From JANPBY01 sp963805505 (lineage in GTDB: Bacteria; Actinomycetota; Actinomycetes; DATJPE01), in NCBI GenBank assembly GCA_963805505.1, contig CAWDUP010000007.1, forward strand, positions 806,001 to 870,000: a DNA stretch of 64,000 nt. Reading direction: 5' to 3'. The position numbers and the translations under genes are program-made. This document shows, one piece after another, positions 56,960 through 64,000 of the stretch (positions are counted from its first letter, which is position 1; each line of letters opens with the position of its first letter). The notes beneath the pieces were generated by a model. That model searched no databases. It was not told the origin of the DNA and saw only the letters and a program-made list of their open reading frames with translations.

Positions 56960-59191
56960 TCAGGCCTCGGAGGTGGTCGCCGGCTGCGAGGTCGAGGAAG
57001 CCTCGTCACCGTCGATGACCGGGTGCAGCGAGAGCTTTCCGCGGCTGTCGATCTCAGCGATCTCCACCTGGACCTTGTCACCGACGTTGACGACGTCCTC
57101 GACGTTCTCCACGCGCTTGCCGCCCGCCATCTTGCGGAGCTGGCTGATGTGCAGGAGACCATCGCGGCCGGGCATCAAGGAGACGAAGGCCCCGAAGGCC
57201 GTGGTCTTGACGACGGTGCCCAGGTAGCGCTCGCCGACCTCTGGCATCTGCGGGTTGGCGATCGCGTTGATCATGTTCCGCGCCGCCTCGGCCTTGGGCC
57301 CGTCGGTGGCCCCGATGTAGATGGTCCCGTCGTCCTCGATCGAGATCTCGGCGCCCGACTCGTCCTGGATCTGGTTGATCATCTTGCCCTTGGGCCCGAT
57401 GACTGCACCGATCTGATCCACCGGGACCTTCACCGTGATGATGCGTGGCGCGTGGGGTGACATCTCGTCCGGAGCGTCGATCGCCTCACCCATCACGTCC
57501 AGGATCGCCAGCCGTGCGTCCTTGGCCTGCGTGAGCGCGCCGGCGAGCACCGAGGCCGGGATGCCGTCGAGCTTGGTGTCCAACTGGAGCGCAGTCACGA
57601 AGTCCTTGGTCCCGGCGACCTTGAAGTCCATGTCACCGAATGCGTCCTCCGCGCCGAGGATGTCGGTCAGCGCCACATATTCGGTCTTCCCATCGACGGT
57701 GTCCGAGATCAGCCCCATCGCGATACCCGCAACTGGTGCTTTCAGCGGGACTCCTGCGTTGAGCAGCGACATCGTCGAGGCACAGACCGAACCCATGGAG
57801 GTCGACCCGTTGGACCCCAGCGCCTCGGAGACCTGCCGAATGGCGTAGGGGAACTCCTCACGTGCGGGAAGCACGGGAAGCAGCGCCCGCTCGGCCAAGG
57901 CCCCATGGCCGATCTCGCGGCGCTTCGGGGAACCGACCCGACCGGTCTCACCGGTGGAGTAGGGCGGGAAGTTGTAGTTGTGCATGTAGCGCTTGCGCGT
58001 CTCGGGCGCGAGAGTGTCCAGCATCTGTTCCATGCGCAGCATGTTCAGAGTGGTCACCCCGAGGATCTGCGTCTCGCCACGCTCGAACAGTGCCGAGCCA
58101 TGCACTCGCGGCAGGACCTCGACCTCCGCGGACAGCGTCCGGATGTCGGTGAGGCCACGACCGTCGATGCGCACCTTGTCGCGCAGGACGCGCTGCCGAA
58201 CGAGGGTCTTGGTCAGGGATCGGTAGGCAGCGGAGATCTCCTTCTCCCGGCCCTCGAACTGAGGCGCCACGATCTCCACGGCCTTGGCCTTTACGGCGTC
58301 CAGCTCGGACTCGCGCTCCTGCTTCCCGGCGATGGTCAACGCGGCGGCGAGCTGGTCAGAGACGGCCGCTGTCACGGCAGCGAGTACATCGTCTTGGTAG
58401 TCGAGGTAGAGCGGGAAGTCGCGCGTCGCCTTGGCGGCCGCGTCGGCCACCGACTGCTGAGCGGCGCACAGCGTGGCGATGAACGGCTTGGCCGCCTCGA
58501 GACCCTGGGCGACGATCTCCTCGGTCGGAGCGACAGCGCCCTCGGAGACGAGGTTGACCGTCGATGTGGTGGCCTCCGCCTCGACCATCATGATCGCGAC
58601 ATCGTCCTCGACCACGCGGCCGGCCACCACCATGTCGAACACCGCCGACTCGAGCTGCTCGTGCGTGGGGAATGCGACCCACTGACCTTCGATGAGCGCC
58701 ACTCGGACAGCACCGATCGGACCGCTGAACGGCAGACCAGCGAGCTGCGTCGACATCGACGCCGCGTTGATCGCGACGACGTCGTAGAGGTCGTTCGGGT
58801 CCAGGGCCATCACCGTCACGACGACCTGGATCTCGTTGCGCAGGCCCTTCGTGAACGATGGCCGCAGCGGCCTGTCGATGAGCCGGCAGGTGAGGATCGC
58901 GTCTTCGCCGGGACGTCCCTCACGCCGGAAGAACGAGCCAGGGATGCGACCTGCGGCATACATCCGCTCTTCGACATCGACGGTCAACGGGAAGAAGTCG
59001 AGCTGGTCCTTCGGGTTCTTCGAGGCGGTGGTGGCTGACAGCAGCGCCGTCTCGCCATCAAGAGTCACGTACGTGGAGCCAGCAGCCTGCCGGGCGAGCC
59101 GGCCGGTCTCGAAGCTGATGGTGCGGGTGCCGAACCGACCGTTGTCGATGACGGCGTCTGCGCTTGCGATGTTCTCTTCGGGACCCGACAC
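56960..59191 (-). CDS. pnp: polyribonucleotide nucleotidyltransferase (PNPase)
   Basis: Phosphorolytic 3'-5' exoribonuclease and RNA polymerase, often with (p)ppGpp synthase activity in streptomycetes. It has 743 aa: two RNase PH cores, one with ILTCRLIDRPLRPSFTKGLRNE at about 100-120, an all-alpha domain, the second core with FPPYSTGETGRVGSPKRREIGHG and GDMDFKVAGTKDFVTALQLDTK, then KH (TVKVPVDQIGAVIGPKGK) and S1 (GERYLGTVVKTTAFGAFVSLMPGRDGLLHISQL). GAAGGAGGG precedes the GTG start. It follows rpsO by 244 bp. Confidence 0.97.
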   Translation of the reverse strand: MSGPEENIASADAVIDNGRFGTRTISFETGRLARQAAGSTYVTLDGETALLSATTASKNPKDQLDFFPLTVDVEERMYAAGRIPGSFFRREGRPGEDAILTCRLIDRPLRPSFTKGLRNEIQVVVTVMALDPNDLYDVVAINAASMSTQLAGLPFSGPIGAVRVALIEGQWVAFPTHEQLESAVFDMVVAGRVVEDDVAIMMVEAEATTSTVNLVSEGAVAPTEEIVAQGLEAAKPFIATLCAAQQSVADAAAKATRDFPLYLDYQDDVLAAVTAAVSDQLAAALTIAGKQERESELDAVKAKAVEIVAPQFEGREKEISAAYRSLTKTLVRQRVLRDKVRIDGRGLTDIRTLSAEVEVLPRVHGSALFERGETQILGVTTLNMLRMEQMLDTLAPETRKRYMHNYNFPPYSTGETGRVGSPKRREIGHGALAERALLPVLPAREEFPYAIRQVSEALGSNGSTSMGSVCASTMSLLNAGVPLKAPVAGIAMGLISDTVDGKTEYVALTDILGAEDAFGDMDFKVAGTKDFVTALQLDTKLDGIPASVLAGALTQAKDARLAILDVMGEAIDAPDEMSPHAPRIITVKVPVDQIGAVIGPKGKMINQIQDESGAEISIEDDGTIYIGATDGPKAEAARNMINAIANPQMPEVGERYLGTVVKTTAFGAFVSLMPGRDGLLHISQLRKMAGGKRVENVEDVVNVGDKVQVEIAEIDSRGKLSLHPVIDGDEASSTSQPATTSEA

Positions 59192-59349
59192 GGGTGCCCT
59201 CCTTCGTGCGTCTGGGGGCGGTCCTGCGACGTACGTCGGATCTGCTGGTGTGCCGGTCTTCGATCGAGGCTCTCGGGGCGCACATTGGCGATCGTCCCGA
59301 GGGCCACTACCGAGGACCGACCGCCACCGGTGTGCATCCGGCCTACGCG

Positions 59350-59369
59350 ACCGCCCCGGGTGGGGTGGT
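59350..59369 (-). other. weak hairpin in the rpsO-pnp gap
   Basis: ACCGCCCC and GGGGTGGT form an 8-bp stem with one G-T pair and a 4-nt loop, 67-86 bp after the rpsO stop. In E. coli the same gap carries an rpsO terminator and an RNase III processing site for pnp autocontrol. No U run follows here, so it is only a candidate processing structure. The rest of the 244-bp gap shows nothing else. Confidence 0.3.
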
Positions 59370-59435
59370 GCTGTTCATTCGATGGAACACGTGGAGCAAC
59401 TGTGCTGATGAGCCAAGAAGTTCAGAGGACCAGGG

Positions 59436-59705
59436 TCAGCGACGCAGACCGAGCCGCTCGATGAGCGCGCGGTAGCGGTTGATGTCCTTGGCCTGGAGGT
59501 ATTTCAGCAGCCGACGGCGCTGGCCCACGAGGAGCAGCAGCCCGCGACGGCTGTGGTGATCGTGCTTGTGCATCTTCAGGTGCTCGGTGAGCTCGAGAAT
59601 GCGGGTGGTGAGCAAGGCCACCTGGACCTCCGGCGAGCCGGTGTCACCCTCGACCGTGGCGTATTCGGCCATGATCTCTTGCTTGGTCTTGGTGTCGAAC
59701 GACAT
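59436..59705 (-). CDS. rpsO: 30S ribosomal protein S15
   Basis: Primary 16S rRNA-binding protein at the platform of the small subunit. It has 89 aa from ATG 59705: SFDTKTKQEIMAEYATVEGDTGSPEVQVALLTTRI, LTEHLKMHKHDHHSRRGLLLLVGQRRRLLKYLQ, ending in IERLGLRR. Length and sequence are canonical. The frame extends to 59783 but without conservation. A GAGGAG Shine-Dalgarno precedes the ATG. It is between ribF (113 bp upstream) and pnp, the classical order. Confidence 0.97.
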   Translation of the reverse strand: MSFDTKTKQEIMAEYATVEGDTGSPEVQVALLTTRILELTEHLKMHKHDHHSRRGLLLLVGQRRRLLKYLQAKDINRYRALIERLGLRR

Positions 59706-59818
59706 CAAGGCTCCTCTTCGGTCGTTGCGCGGCGCGCCGGGGCAGGTCCACCCGGGCTCTCTCGTGATCCGCGGCCGTTGCACGGCGCGCCAAGGGTATC
59801 AGCGCAGGCCAGGGCGCC

Positions 59819-60787
59819 CTAACCGACGAGTTCCCGGGTGCGGCTGACGTCCTCGGCCATCTGAGTCAGCAGCTCCTCGACCGAGTCGAAGCGCACAGTG
59901 TCTCGGAGGCGGTAGGACAGATCCAGGGCGACGTGCTCGCCGTAAACGTCGAGCTGGACGACGTCGAGGACGAAGGCTTCGACACGCCGCTCGGAGCCCT
60001 CGAAGGTCGGGTTGGTCCCGATGCTGATGGCCGCGGGGAGCCGCCCACCGTCCTTGCGCACGAGATGCCCCGCATACACACCATCCGCCGGGACCGCAGC
60101 ATGCCGGGTCAGGGCCAGGTTGGCGGTCGGATATCCGAGCTCGCGTCCGCGGTGGTCCCCGTGGACCACGACCCCTTCGATCCGGTGCGGCCTGCCCAGG
60201 GCCGCTGCCGCCGCCTCGACGTCGCCTTCGGCCACGCACTGCCGGACGTACGTCGAGGACCATGTCACCTCGTCGCCGGCGATCAAGGGGACACCCTCCG
60301 TCGAAAATCCGTAGCTGCTGCCGAGAGTGGCCAGAGTCTCGACGGTGCCGACTGCCCGGTGGCCGAAGCGGAAGTTGGCACCGACCACGACGACCTTGGC
60401 GTGCAGGACGTCCACCAGCACCTGCCGGACGAACTCCTCAGGAGTGAGGCGTGCCAGCGACGGAGAGAAGTGCAGGACGAGCACTCCGTCGGCTCCGGCC
60501 GCGCGGAGCAGCCGCGCGCGATGATCGATGGTCGAGAGCATCGCCGGGTGGCTGCCGGCACGGACGACCTCCGAGGGATGCGGGTCAAAGGTGACAACCA
60601 CGACCGGCAGGGGGTTGGTCTGGGGCGCCGCAGCTCGGCCGGCAGCGGACATGGCGATCTTCAGGATGGCGCGGTGGCCTTGGTGGACGCCGTCGAAGAC
60701 ACCGATGGTCACCACCGTCGGTCCGAGATCGGGAGGGACCTCGTCGACCCCACGCCAAAGCGCGGGAGCCCTGGGATTGCCGGTCAT
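59819..60787 (-). CDS. ribF: bifunctional riboflavin kinase/FAD synthetase RibF
   Basis: Phosphorylates riboflavin and adenylates FMN. It has 322 aa. The N-terminal nucleotidyltransferase has VVTIGVFDGVHQGHRAIL and VTFDPHPSEVV, then VVGANFRFGH and SSTYVRQCVAEG. The C-terminal kinase domain begins near residue 190 with GVVVHGDHRGRELGYPTANL, with PTFEGSERRVEAFVLD. The start is ATG 60787. A TTGACA hexamer (60841-60846, minus strand) lies upstream, but no matching -10 is clear. It sits between truB (130 bp) and rpsO. Confidence 0.95.
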   Translation of the reverse strand: MTGNPRAPALWRGVDEVPPDLGPTVVTIGVFDGVHQGHRAILKIAMSAAGRAAAPQTNPLPVVVVTFDPHPSEVVRAGSHPAMLSTIDHRARLLRAAGADGVLVLHFSPSLARLTPEEFVRQVLVDVLHAKVVVVGANFRFGHRAVGTVETLATLGSSYGFSTEGVPLIAGDEVTWSSTYVRQCVAEGDVEAAAAALGRPHRIEGVVVHGDHRGRELGYPTANLALTRHAAVPADGVYAGHLVRKDGGRLPAAISIGTNPTFEGSERRVEAFVLDVVQLDVYGEHVALDLSYRLRDTVRFDSVEELLTQMAEDVSRTRELVG

Positions 60788-60917
60788 CCGAGAACCCTGT
60801 CACGGCTACCCGCTCGACAGCTCGCCGGATCGCCGAGACTTGTCAAAGCCGGGGATGGGCAGCGCCGGACCACTCGGCGTGGCTCCATCCTCGGACCGTG
60901 CGGCCTGGCTCGGCGCA

Positions 60918-61853
60918 TCAGGCCGGAGCGAACACGACGAGCGGCCGAAGCAACCCTCCGCGAGGCGCCATCAAGGCGAGGGCGGTCCCTTCGGCATCGA
61001 AGACCCCGGTCGCGCCGGTCTCGTCGGTGACCGGCAACGCACCGCCGTGGCTCACGATGCGGGTTTCCTCCTCGGTCAGTTCTCGCGTCGGAAACTGGTC
61101 GGCCAGTGCCTGGGCGAGCGAGAGCTGGCTCCACTGCGCCTCCAGCTGCTCGAGGGTCCGTGCTCGGTCGAGGGCGAAGGAGCCCACGCGGGTACGCCGC
61201 AGGGCGGTCAGATGTCCCCCGACACCGAGGGCGTCCCCCAGATCACGCGCCAACGCCCGGACATAGGTGCCGGTCGAGCACTCGACCTGCACATCCAGAT
61301 CGATCCCGGCCGGTGAACGCCGGGTTGATACGACGTCGAAGCGACTCACGACGACTTTTCGCGCGGCGAGCTCCACCGCCTCCCCCGCCCGAACCCGCGC
61401 GTACGACCGACGGCCGTCCACCTTGATCGCGCTCACACTGGAGGGCACCTGATCGATAGCGCCGGTCAGGCCGAGCGCGGCGGCTGTGATCGCCGCATCG
61501 TCGACGGCGGCAAGCACCTCTGGCGGAGCGGAGGTGACGGTCTCACCTTCTGCATCGTCGGTCACCGTCGACTGGCCCAGCCGAATCGTCGCCCTGTAGG
61601 CCTTGTCGGTGAGCGCCAGGTGCCCGAGCAGCTTCGTCGCCCGTTCTACGCCGAGGACCAGCACACCGGTGGCCATCGGGTCGAGCGTCCCGGCGTGCCC
61701 GACTCTTCGAGTGCCGGCGATCCTTCGCACTCGTGCCACCACGTCGTGAGAGGTGAGCCCCGCAGGCTTGTCGACGATCACCAGCCCAGGAGCCGGAAGC
61801 AGGCGCCGCTCCTTGGCCGGCCGGGCCGGTGCCCGCCCCGGCCGATCAGTCAC
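60918..61853 (-). CDS. truB: tRNA pseudouridine synthase B (Psi55)
   Basis: Makes pseudouridine 55 in the T-loop of tRNA. It has 311 aa. The catalytic motif RVGHAGTLDPMATGVL is at about 50-65 with Asp58, preceded by PGLVIVDKPAGLTSHDVV. The YRATIRLGQSTVTDDAEGE, GRRSYARVRAGE and CSTGTYVRALARDLG segments are conserved, and a PUA domain follows. GTG 61853 is chosen; the longer frame to 62174 overlaps rbfA. Its first 8 nt overlap the rbfA stop. Confidence 0.95.
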   Translation of the reverse strand: MTDRPGRAPARPAKERRLLPAPGLVIVDKPAGLTSHDVVARVRRIAGTRRVGHAGTLDPMATGVLVLGVERATKLLGHLALTDKAYRATIRLGQSTVTDDAEGETVTSAPPEVLAAVDDAAITAAALGLTGAIDQVPSSVSAIKVDGRRSYARVRAGEAVELAARKVVVSRFDVVSTRRSPAGIDLDVQVECSTGTYVRALARDLGDALGVGGHLTALRRTRVGSFALDRARTLEQLEAQWSQLSLAQALADQFPTRELTEEETRIVSHGGALPVTDETGATGVFDAEGTALALMAPRGGLLRPLVVFAPA

Positions 61854-62304
61854 GACTGTCGAGATCGACCTCGACGTCGTCGGAGTGCTGCACCCGGTAG
61901 GGATCGGCGTCGCCAGCGAAGGTGGCGCCCACCGCCGCCGCGTGCACCTGCTCATCCGCGGTGTGCGCTTGGCGCAACAGGTCCTCGATGACCTTGGCGT
62001 TCTCCGGGATCCCGTCAGCGACAAAGGCCAGGGAGGGCGTGTGTCGCACCCCGGTCTGGCGCCCGACCTCTGAGCGCAGGACCCCCTTGGCGCTTTCCAG
62101 TGCGGCCGCTGTGGCGACCCGCTCCTCGTCTGAGCCGTAGACCGTGTAGAAGACAGTCGCCTCACGAAGGTCATTCGTGATGCGCGTGTCAGTGACCGTC
62201 ACGAAGCCGAGCCGCGGGTCCTTCACCTTGCTCTCGAGGGTCTCAGCGACAATCACCTTGATCCGGTCGGCCAGCTTGCGGGCGCGCGCCTCATGGGTGG
62301 TCAT
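61846..62304 (-). CDS. rbfA: ribosome-binding factor A
   Basis: Assembly factor for the 30S subunit, helix 1 of 16S rRNA. It has 152 aa with a KH-type fold: EARARKLADRIKVIVAETLESKVKDPRLGFVTVTDTRITNDLREATVFYTVYG. An acidic C-terminal tail (VQHSDDVEVDLDSRD) is present. Its ATG overlaps the DUF503 stop by 4 nt and it overlaps truB by 8 nt, so infB-DUF503-rbfA-truB are probably transcribed together. Confidence 0.95.
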   Translation of the reverse strand: MTTHEARARKLADRIKVIVAETLESKVKDPRLGFVTVTDTRITNDLREATVFYTVYGSDEERVATAAALESAKGVLRSEVGRQTGVRHTPSLAFVADGIPENAKVIEDLLRQAHTADEQVHAAAVGATFAGDADPYRVQHSDDVEVDLDSRD

Positions 62305-62597
62305 TCGTCCTCCTCGGAATGGAACCTCTGACGAGCAGACAGCAACTCGAGCTCTGGGCGAGCGACGACCAACCGCTCACACTGATCGAGCACCTCGACG
62401 CAGTGCGCTCGGTCGGGGGCGACCACCGCGACCCCGACAAGCGCTCGCCGGTGCAGATCGAGATGACCGGCCTCGGCCGCCGAGACCTGGAAGCGGCGGC
62501 GAAGCTCAGCGACCAGCGGCCGTACGACTGATCGCTTCTCCTTCAACGAGTGCACGTCCCCCAGAAGCAGATCAAGAGCCAGCGTCCCGGTGAACAT
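62301..62597 (-). CDS. DUF503 (YlxP-like) protein
   Basis: A 98-aa protein: MFTGTLALDLLLGDVHSLKEKRSVVRPLVAELRRRFQVSAAEAGHLDLHRRALVGVAVVAPDRAHCVEVLDQCERLV. This matches DUF503, found next to infB and rbfA in many Gram-positives. It may be a ribosome-assembly partner but no activity is established. It overlaps rbfA by 4 nt and lies 145 bp after infB. Confidence 0.9.
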   Translation of the reverse strand: MFTGTLALDLLLGDVHSLKEKRSVVRPLVAELRRRFQVSAAEAGHLDLHRRALVGVAVVAPDRAHCVEVLDQCERLVVARPELELLSARQRFHSEEDE

Positions 62598-62662
62598 CAG
62601 CGCCCTCTCTCTTCCCCGCGAGTCCCTGCCGTGCAGTGGAAGGACCGTGGTGCCGCACCGAA

Positions 62663-62709
62663 GAGTTTCGTTGAGAACTCGCGGCGAAGCCGCGGTGAAG
62701 CAGAAACTC
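62663..62709 (-). other. nested stem-loop between infB and DUF503
   Basis: Outer arms GAGTTTC (62663-62669) and GAAACTC (62703-62709) enclose an inner stem of CGCGGC and GCCGCG with a 3-nt loop (62680-62694). The gene order makes it the 3' region of infB. No U run follows on the minus strand. It may be an attenuator or RNase site. The remaining 145-bp gap holds no ORF. Confidence 0.5.
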
Positions 62710-62742
62710 GTAGGTGCGGCGCCTCGGGCCGCCCTGCTAGGC

Positions 62743-64000
62743 CTAAGCCCGTACCTTCTCCCGCATCTCGTAGGTCTCGATCACGTCATCGACCTTGACA
62801 TCGTTGAAGGATCCGAGGCCGATGCCGCACTCGAAGCCCTCACGGACCTCGGTGGCGTCGTCCTTGAACCGCTTGAGCGAGTCGATGGTCAGGTTCTCGG
62901 CGACGACAGCACCGTCGCGGATGAGCCTGGCCTTTGAGTTGCGGACGATCGTCCCGGTGCGGACCAGCGATCCGGCGATGTTGCCGAACTTGGAGGATCG
63001 GAAGACTTCGCGGACCTCCGCCGTGCCGAGCTGAGCTTCCTCGAACTCCGGCTTGAGCATCCCCTTGAGCGCCGCCTCGATATCATCGATCGCGGCGTAG
63101 ATGACCGAGTAGTAGCGGACATCGACGCCTTCACGATCGATCAGCTCGCCCACGCGCTCGGCGGGTCGGACGTTGAACCCGAGGATCACCGCACTCGATG
63201 CAACCGCCAAGTTGACGTCGTTCTGGGTGATCGCACCGACGCCGCGATCGATGACTCGCAAGGACACCTCATCGCCCACGGCGATGTTGAGCAGCGCATC
63301 CTCGAGTGCCTCGACGGAGCCGGAGACGTCGCCCTTGAGGATGAGGTTGAGGGTTTCGGTCTTGCCCTCTTCCAAGGACTTGAACAGGTCTTCGAGCGAG
63401 ACCCGACCACGCCGCTGAGCAAGTGCCGCATTGCGTTCCCGCGCCGAGCGCCGCTCGGCGATCTGGCGAGCGACCCGGTCTTCGGGAACCACGAGGAAGC
63501 TGTCACCGGCGTCCGGGACCGAGGTGAGCCCCAGCACCAGGACCGGTGCTGCCGGACCAGCCTCTTCCACGGTGTTGCCGTGCTCGTCGAGCATCGCACG
63601 CACGCGACCGAAGGCGTCGCCTGCGACGATCGAGTCACCTGGCCGCAAGGTGCCGCGCTGAACCAGCACGGTGGCGACCGGGCCGCGGCCGCGGTCGAGG
63701 TGTGCCTCGATCGCCACACCCTGGGCGTCCTGAACTGGATTGGCTCGCAGATCCAGGGAGGCATCTGCGGTCAGCAGCACCGCTTCGAGCAGGGCCTCGA
63801 TGTTGAGATTCTCGCGAGCGGAGACGTCGACGAACATGGTGTCGCCGCCGTACTCCTCGGCAACCAGGCCGTACTCGGTCAACTGGCCACGGACCTTGGA
63901 CGCGTCGGCGCCCTCCTTGTCGATCTTGTTGACCGCCACCACGATCGGGACCTCTGCGGCCTGGGCGTGGTTGAGTGCCTCGATGGTCTGCGGCTTGACC
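62743..64000 (-). CDS. infB: translation initiation factor IF-2, C-terminal part (5' end beyond the window)
   Basis: Delivers fMet-tRNA to the 30S subunit. The frame is open to the right edge, about 418 residues visible. It begins inside the G domain with the switch/NKID region (QTIEALNHAQAAEVPIVVAVNKIDKEGADA), then domains II, III and IV, including NLILKGDVSGSVEALEDAL, AVGDEVSLRVIDRGVGAITQNDVNLAVASSAVILGFNVRP and GTIVRNSKARLIRDG. The N-terminal part and G1-G3 motifs lie beyond 64000. It heads the infB-DUF503-rbfA-truB run. Confidence 0.97.
   Translation of the reverse strand, partial: VKPQTIEALNHAQAAEVPIVVAVNKIDKEGADASKVRGQLTEYGLVAEEYGGDTMFVDVSARENLNIEALLEAVLLTADASLDLRANPVQDAQGVAIEAHLDRGRGPVATVLVQRGTLRPGDSIVAGDAFGRVRAMLDEHGNTVEEAGPAAPVLVLGLTSVPDAGDSFLVVPEDRVARQIAERRSARERNAALAQRRGRVSLEDLFKSLEEGKTETLNLILKGDVSGSVEALEDALLNIAVGDEVSLRVIDRGVGAITQNDVNLAVASSAVILGFNVRPAERVGELIDREGVDVRYYSVIYAAIDDIEAALKGMLKPEFEEAQLGTAEVREVFRSSKFGNIAGSLVRTGTIVRNSKARLIRDGAVVAENLTIDSLKRFKDDATEVREGFECGIGLGSFNDVKVDDVIETYEMREKVRA

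Overview
The window is a gene-dense, high-GC stretch of an actinobacterial chromosome. The evidence is strong GC bias in third codon positions, many GTG starts, and a gene order matching the conserved actinobacterial infB-rbfA-truB-ribF-rpsO-pnp ... dapB ... thyX-dapA-rnj-ftsK ... rimO-pgsA-cinA-clgR ... recA-recX ... miaB-miaA-dapF-hflX block, on the minus strand here. ThyX, DUF3046, a SalK/SCO6745-like protein and an MT0933-type antitoxin fit Actinobacteria. A relative of the Propionibacteriales/Nocardioidaceae is my best guess, but no rRNA is present to test it. I found no tRNA, rRNA, CRISPR array, insertion sequence or prophage.

Layout. 1-10.7 kb: cobalamin (cobS), glycine cleavage (gcvT) and leucyl aminopeptidase genes, then lpdA and a two-lipoyl-domain E2 (sucB) of the 2-oxoglutarate dehydrogenase type, an aldose epimerase, a G6PD-family enzyme and a TIGR01777 epimerase. 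10.7-19 kb: a membrane pseudokinase-like protein, an S51 peptidase overlapping aroA, a small membrane protein, a DinG-type helicase, hflX and a SalK-like protein. 19-27.4 kb: dapF, miaA, a small antitoxin-like protein, a MEMO-like protein, miaB, an APH-like kinase, recX, and recA interrupted by a full-length intein. 27.6-36.1 kb: an SDR, an MFS exporter, DUF3046, and lhr-GNAT-nei. 36.1-39.3 kb: an ArsR-SRPBCC-VOC operon, then clgR, a TetR regulator and a lipoprotein phosphatase. 39.5-48.3 kb: cinA, pgsA, rimO, a RodZ-like protein, ftsK, rnj and dapA. 48.4-54.8 kb: an alcohol dehydrogenase, a RibD_C-type reductase, thyX, a GNAT, an EamA transporter, DUF2461, azlCD and a PH-domain protein. 54.8-64 kb: dapB, an M16 peptidase, pnp, rpsO, ribF, truB, rbfA, DUF503 and the 3' part of infB.

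The outstanding feature is the recA gene. A 429-residue intein with both LAGLIDADG motifs sits inside the Walker A loop, so the unspliced precursor cannot have an intact ATP site. A perfect actinobacterial LexA box lies 141 bp upstream of the recA start, tying intein production to the SOS response.

A second window-wide pattern is that many first-in-operon genes have an NAnnnT -10 hexamer only 6 or 7 nt before the start codon, which predicts leaderless transcripts. I used it to choose several starts. No intergenic gap exceeds about 270 bp. The larger gaps are at 27378-27644 (LexA box), 59192-59435 (rpsO-pnp, a weak hairpin), 39259-39482 (a C6/G6 palindrome) and 42889-43054 (two palindromes).
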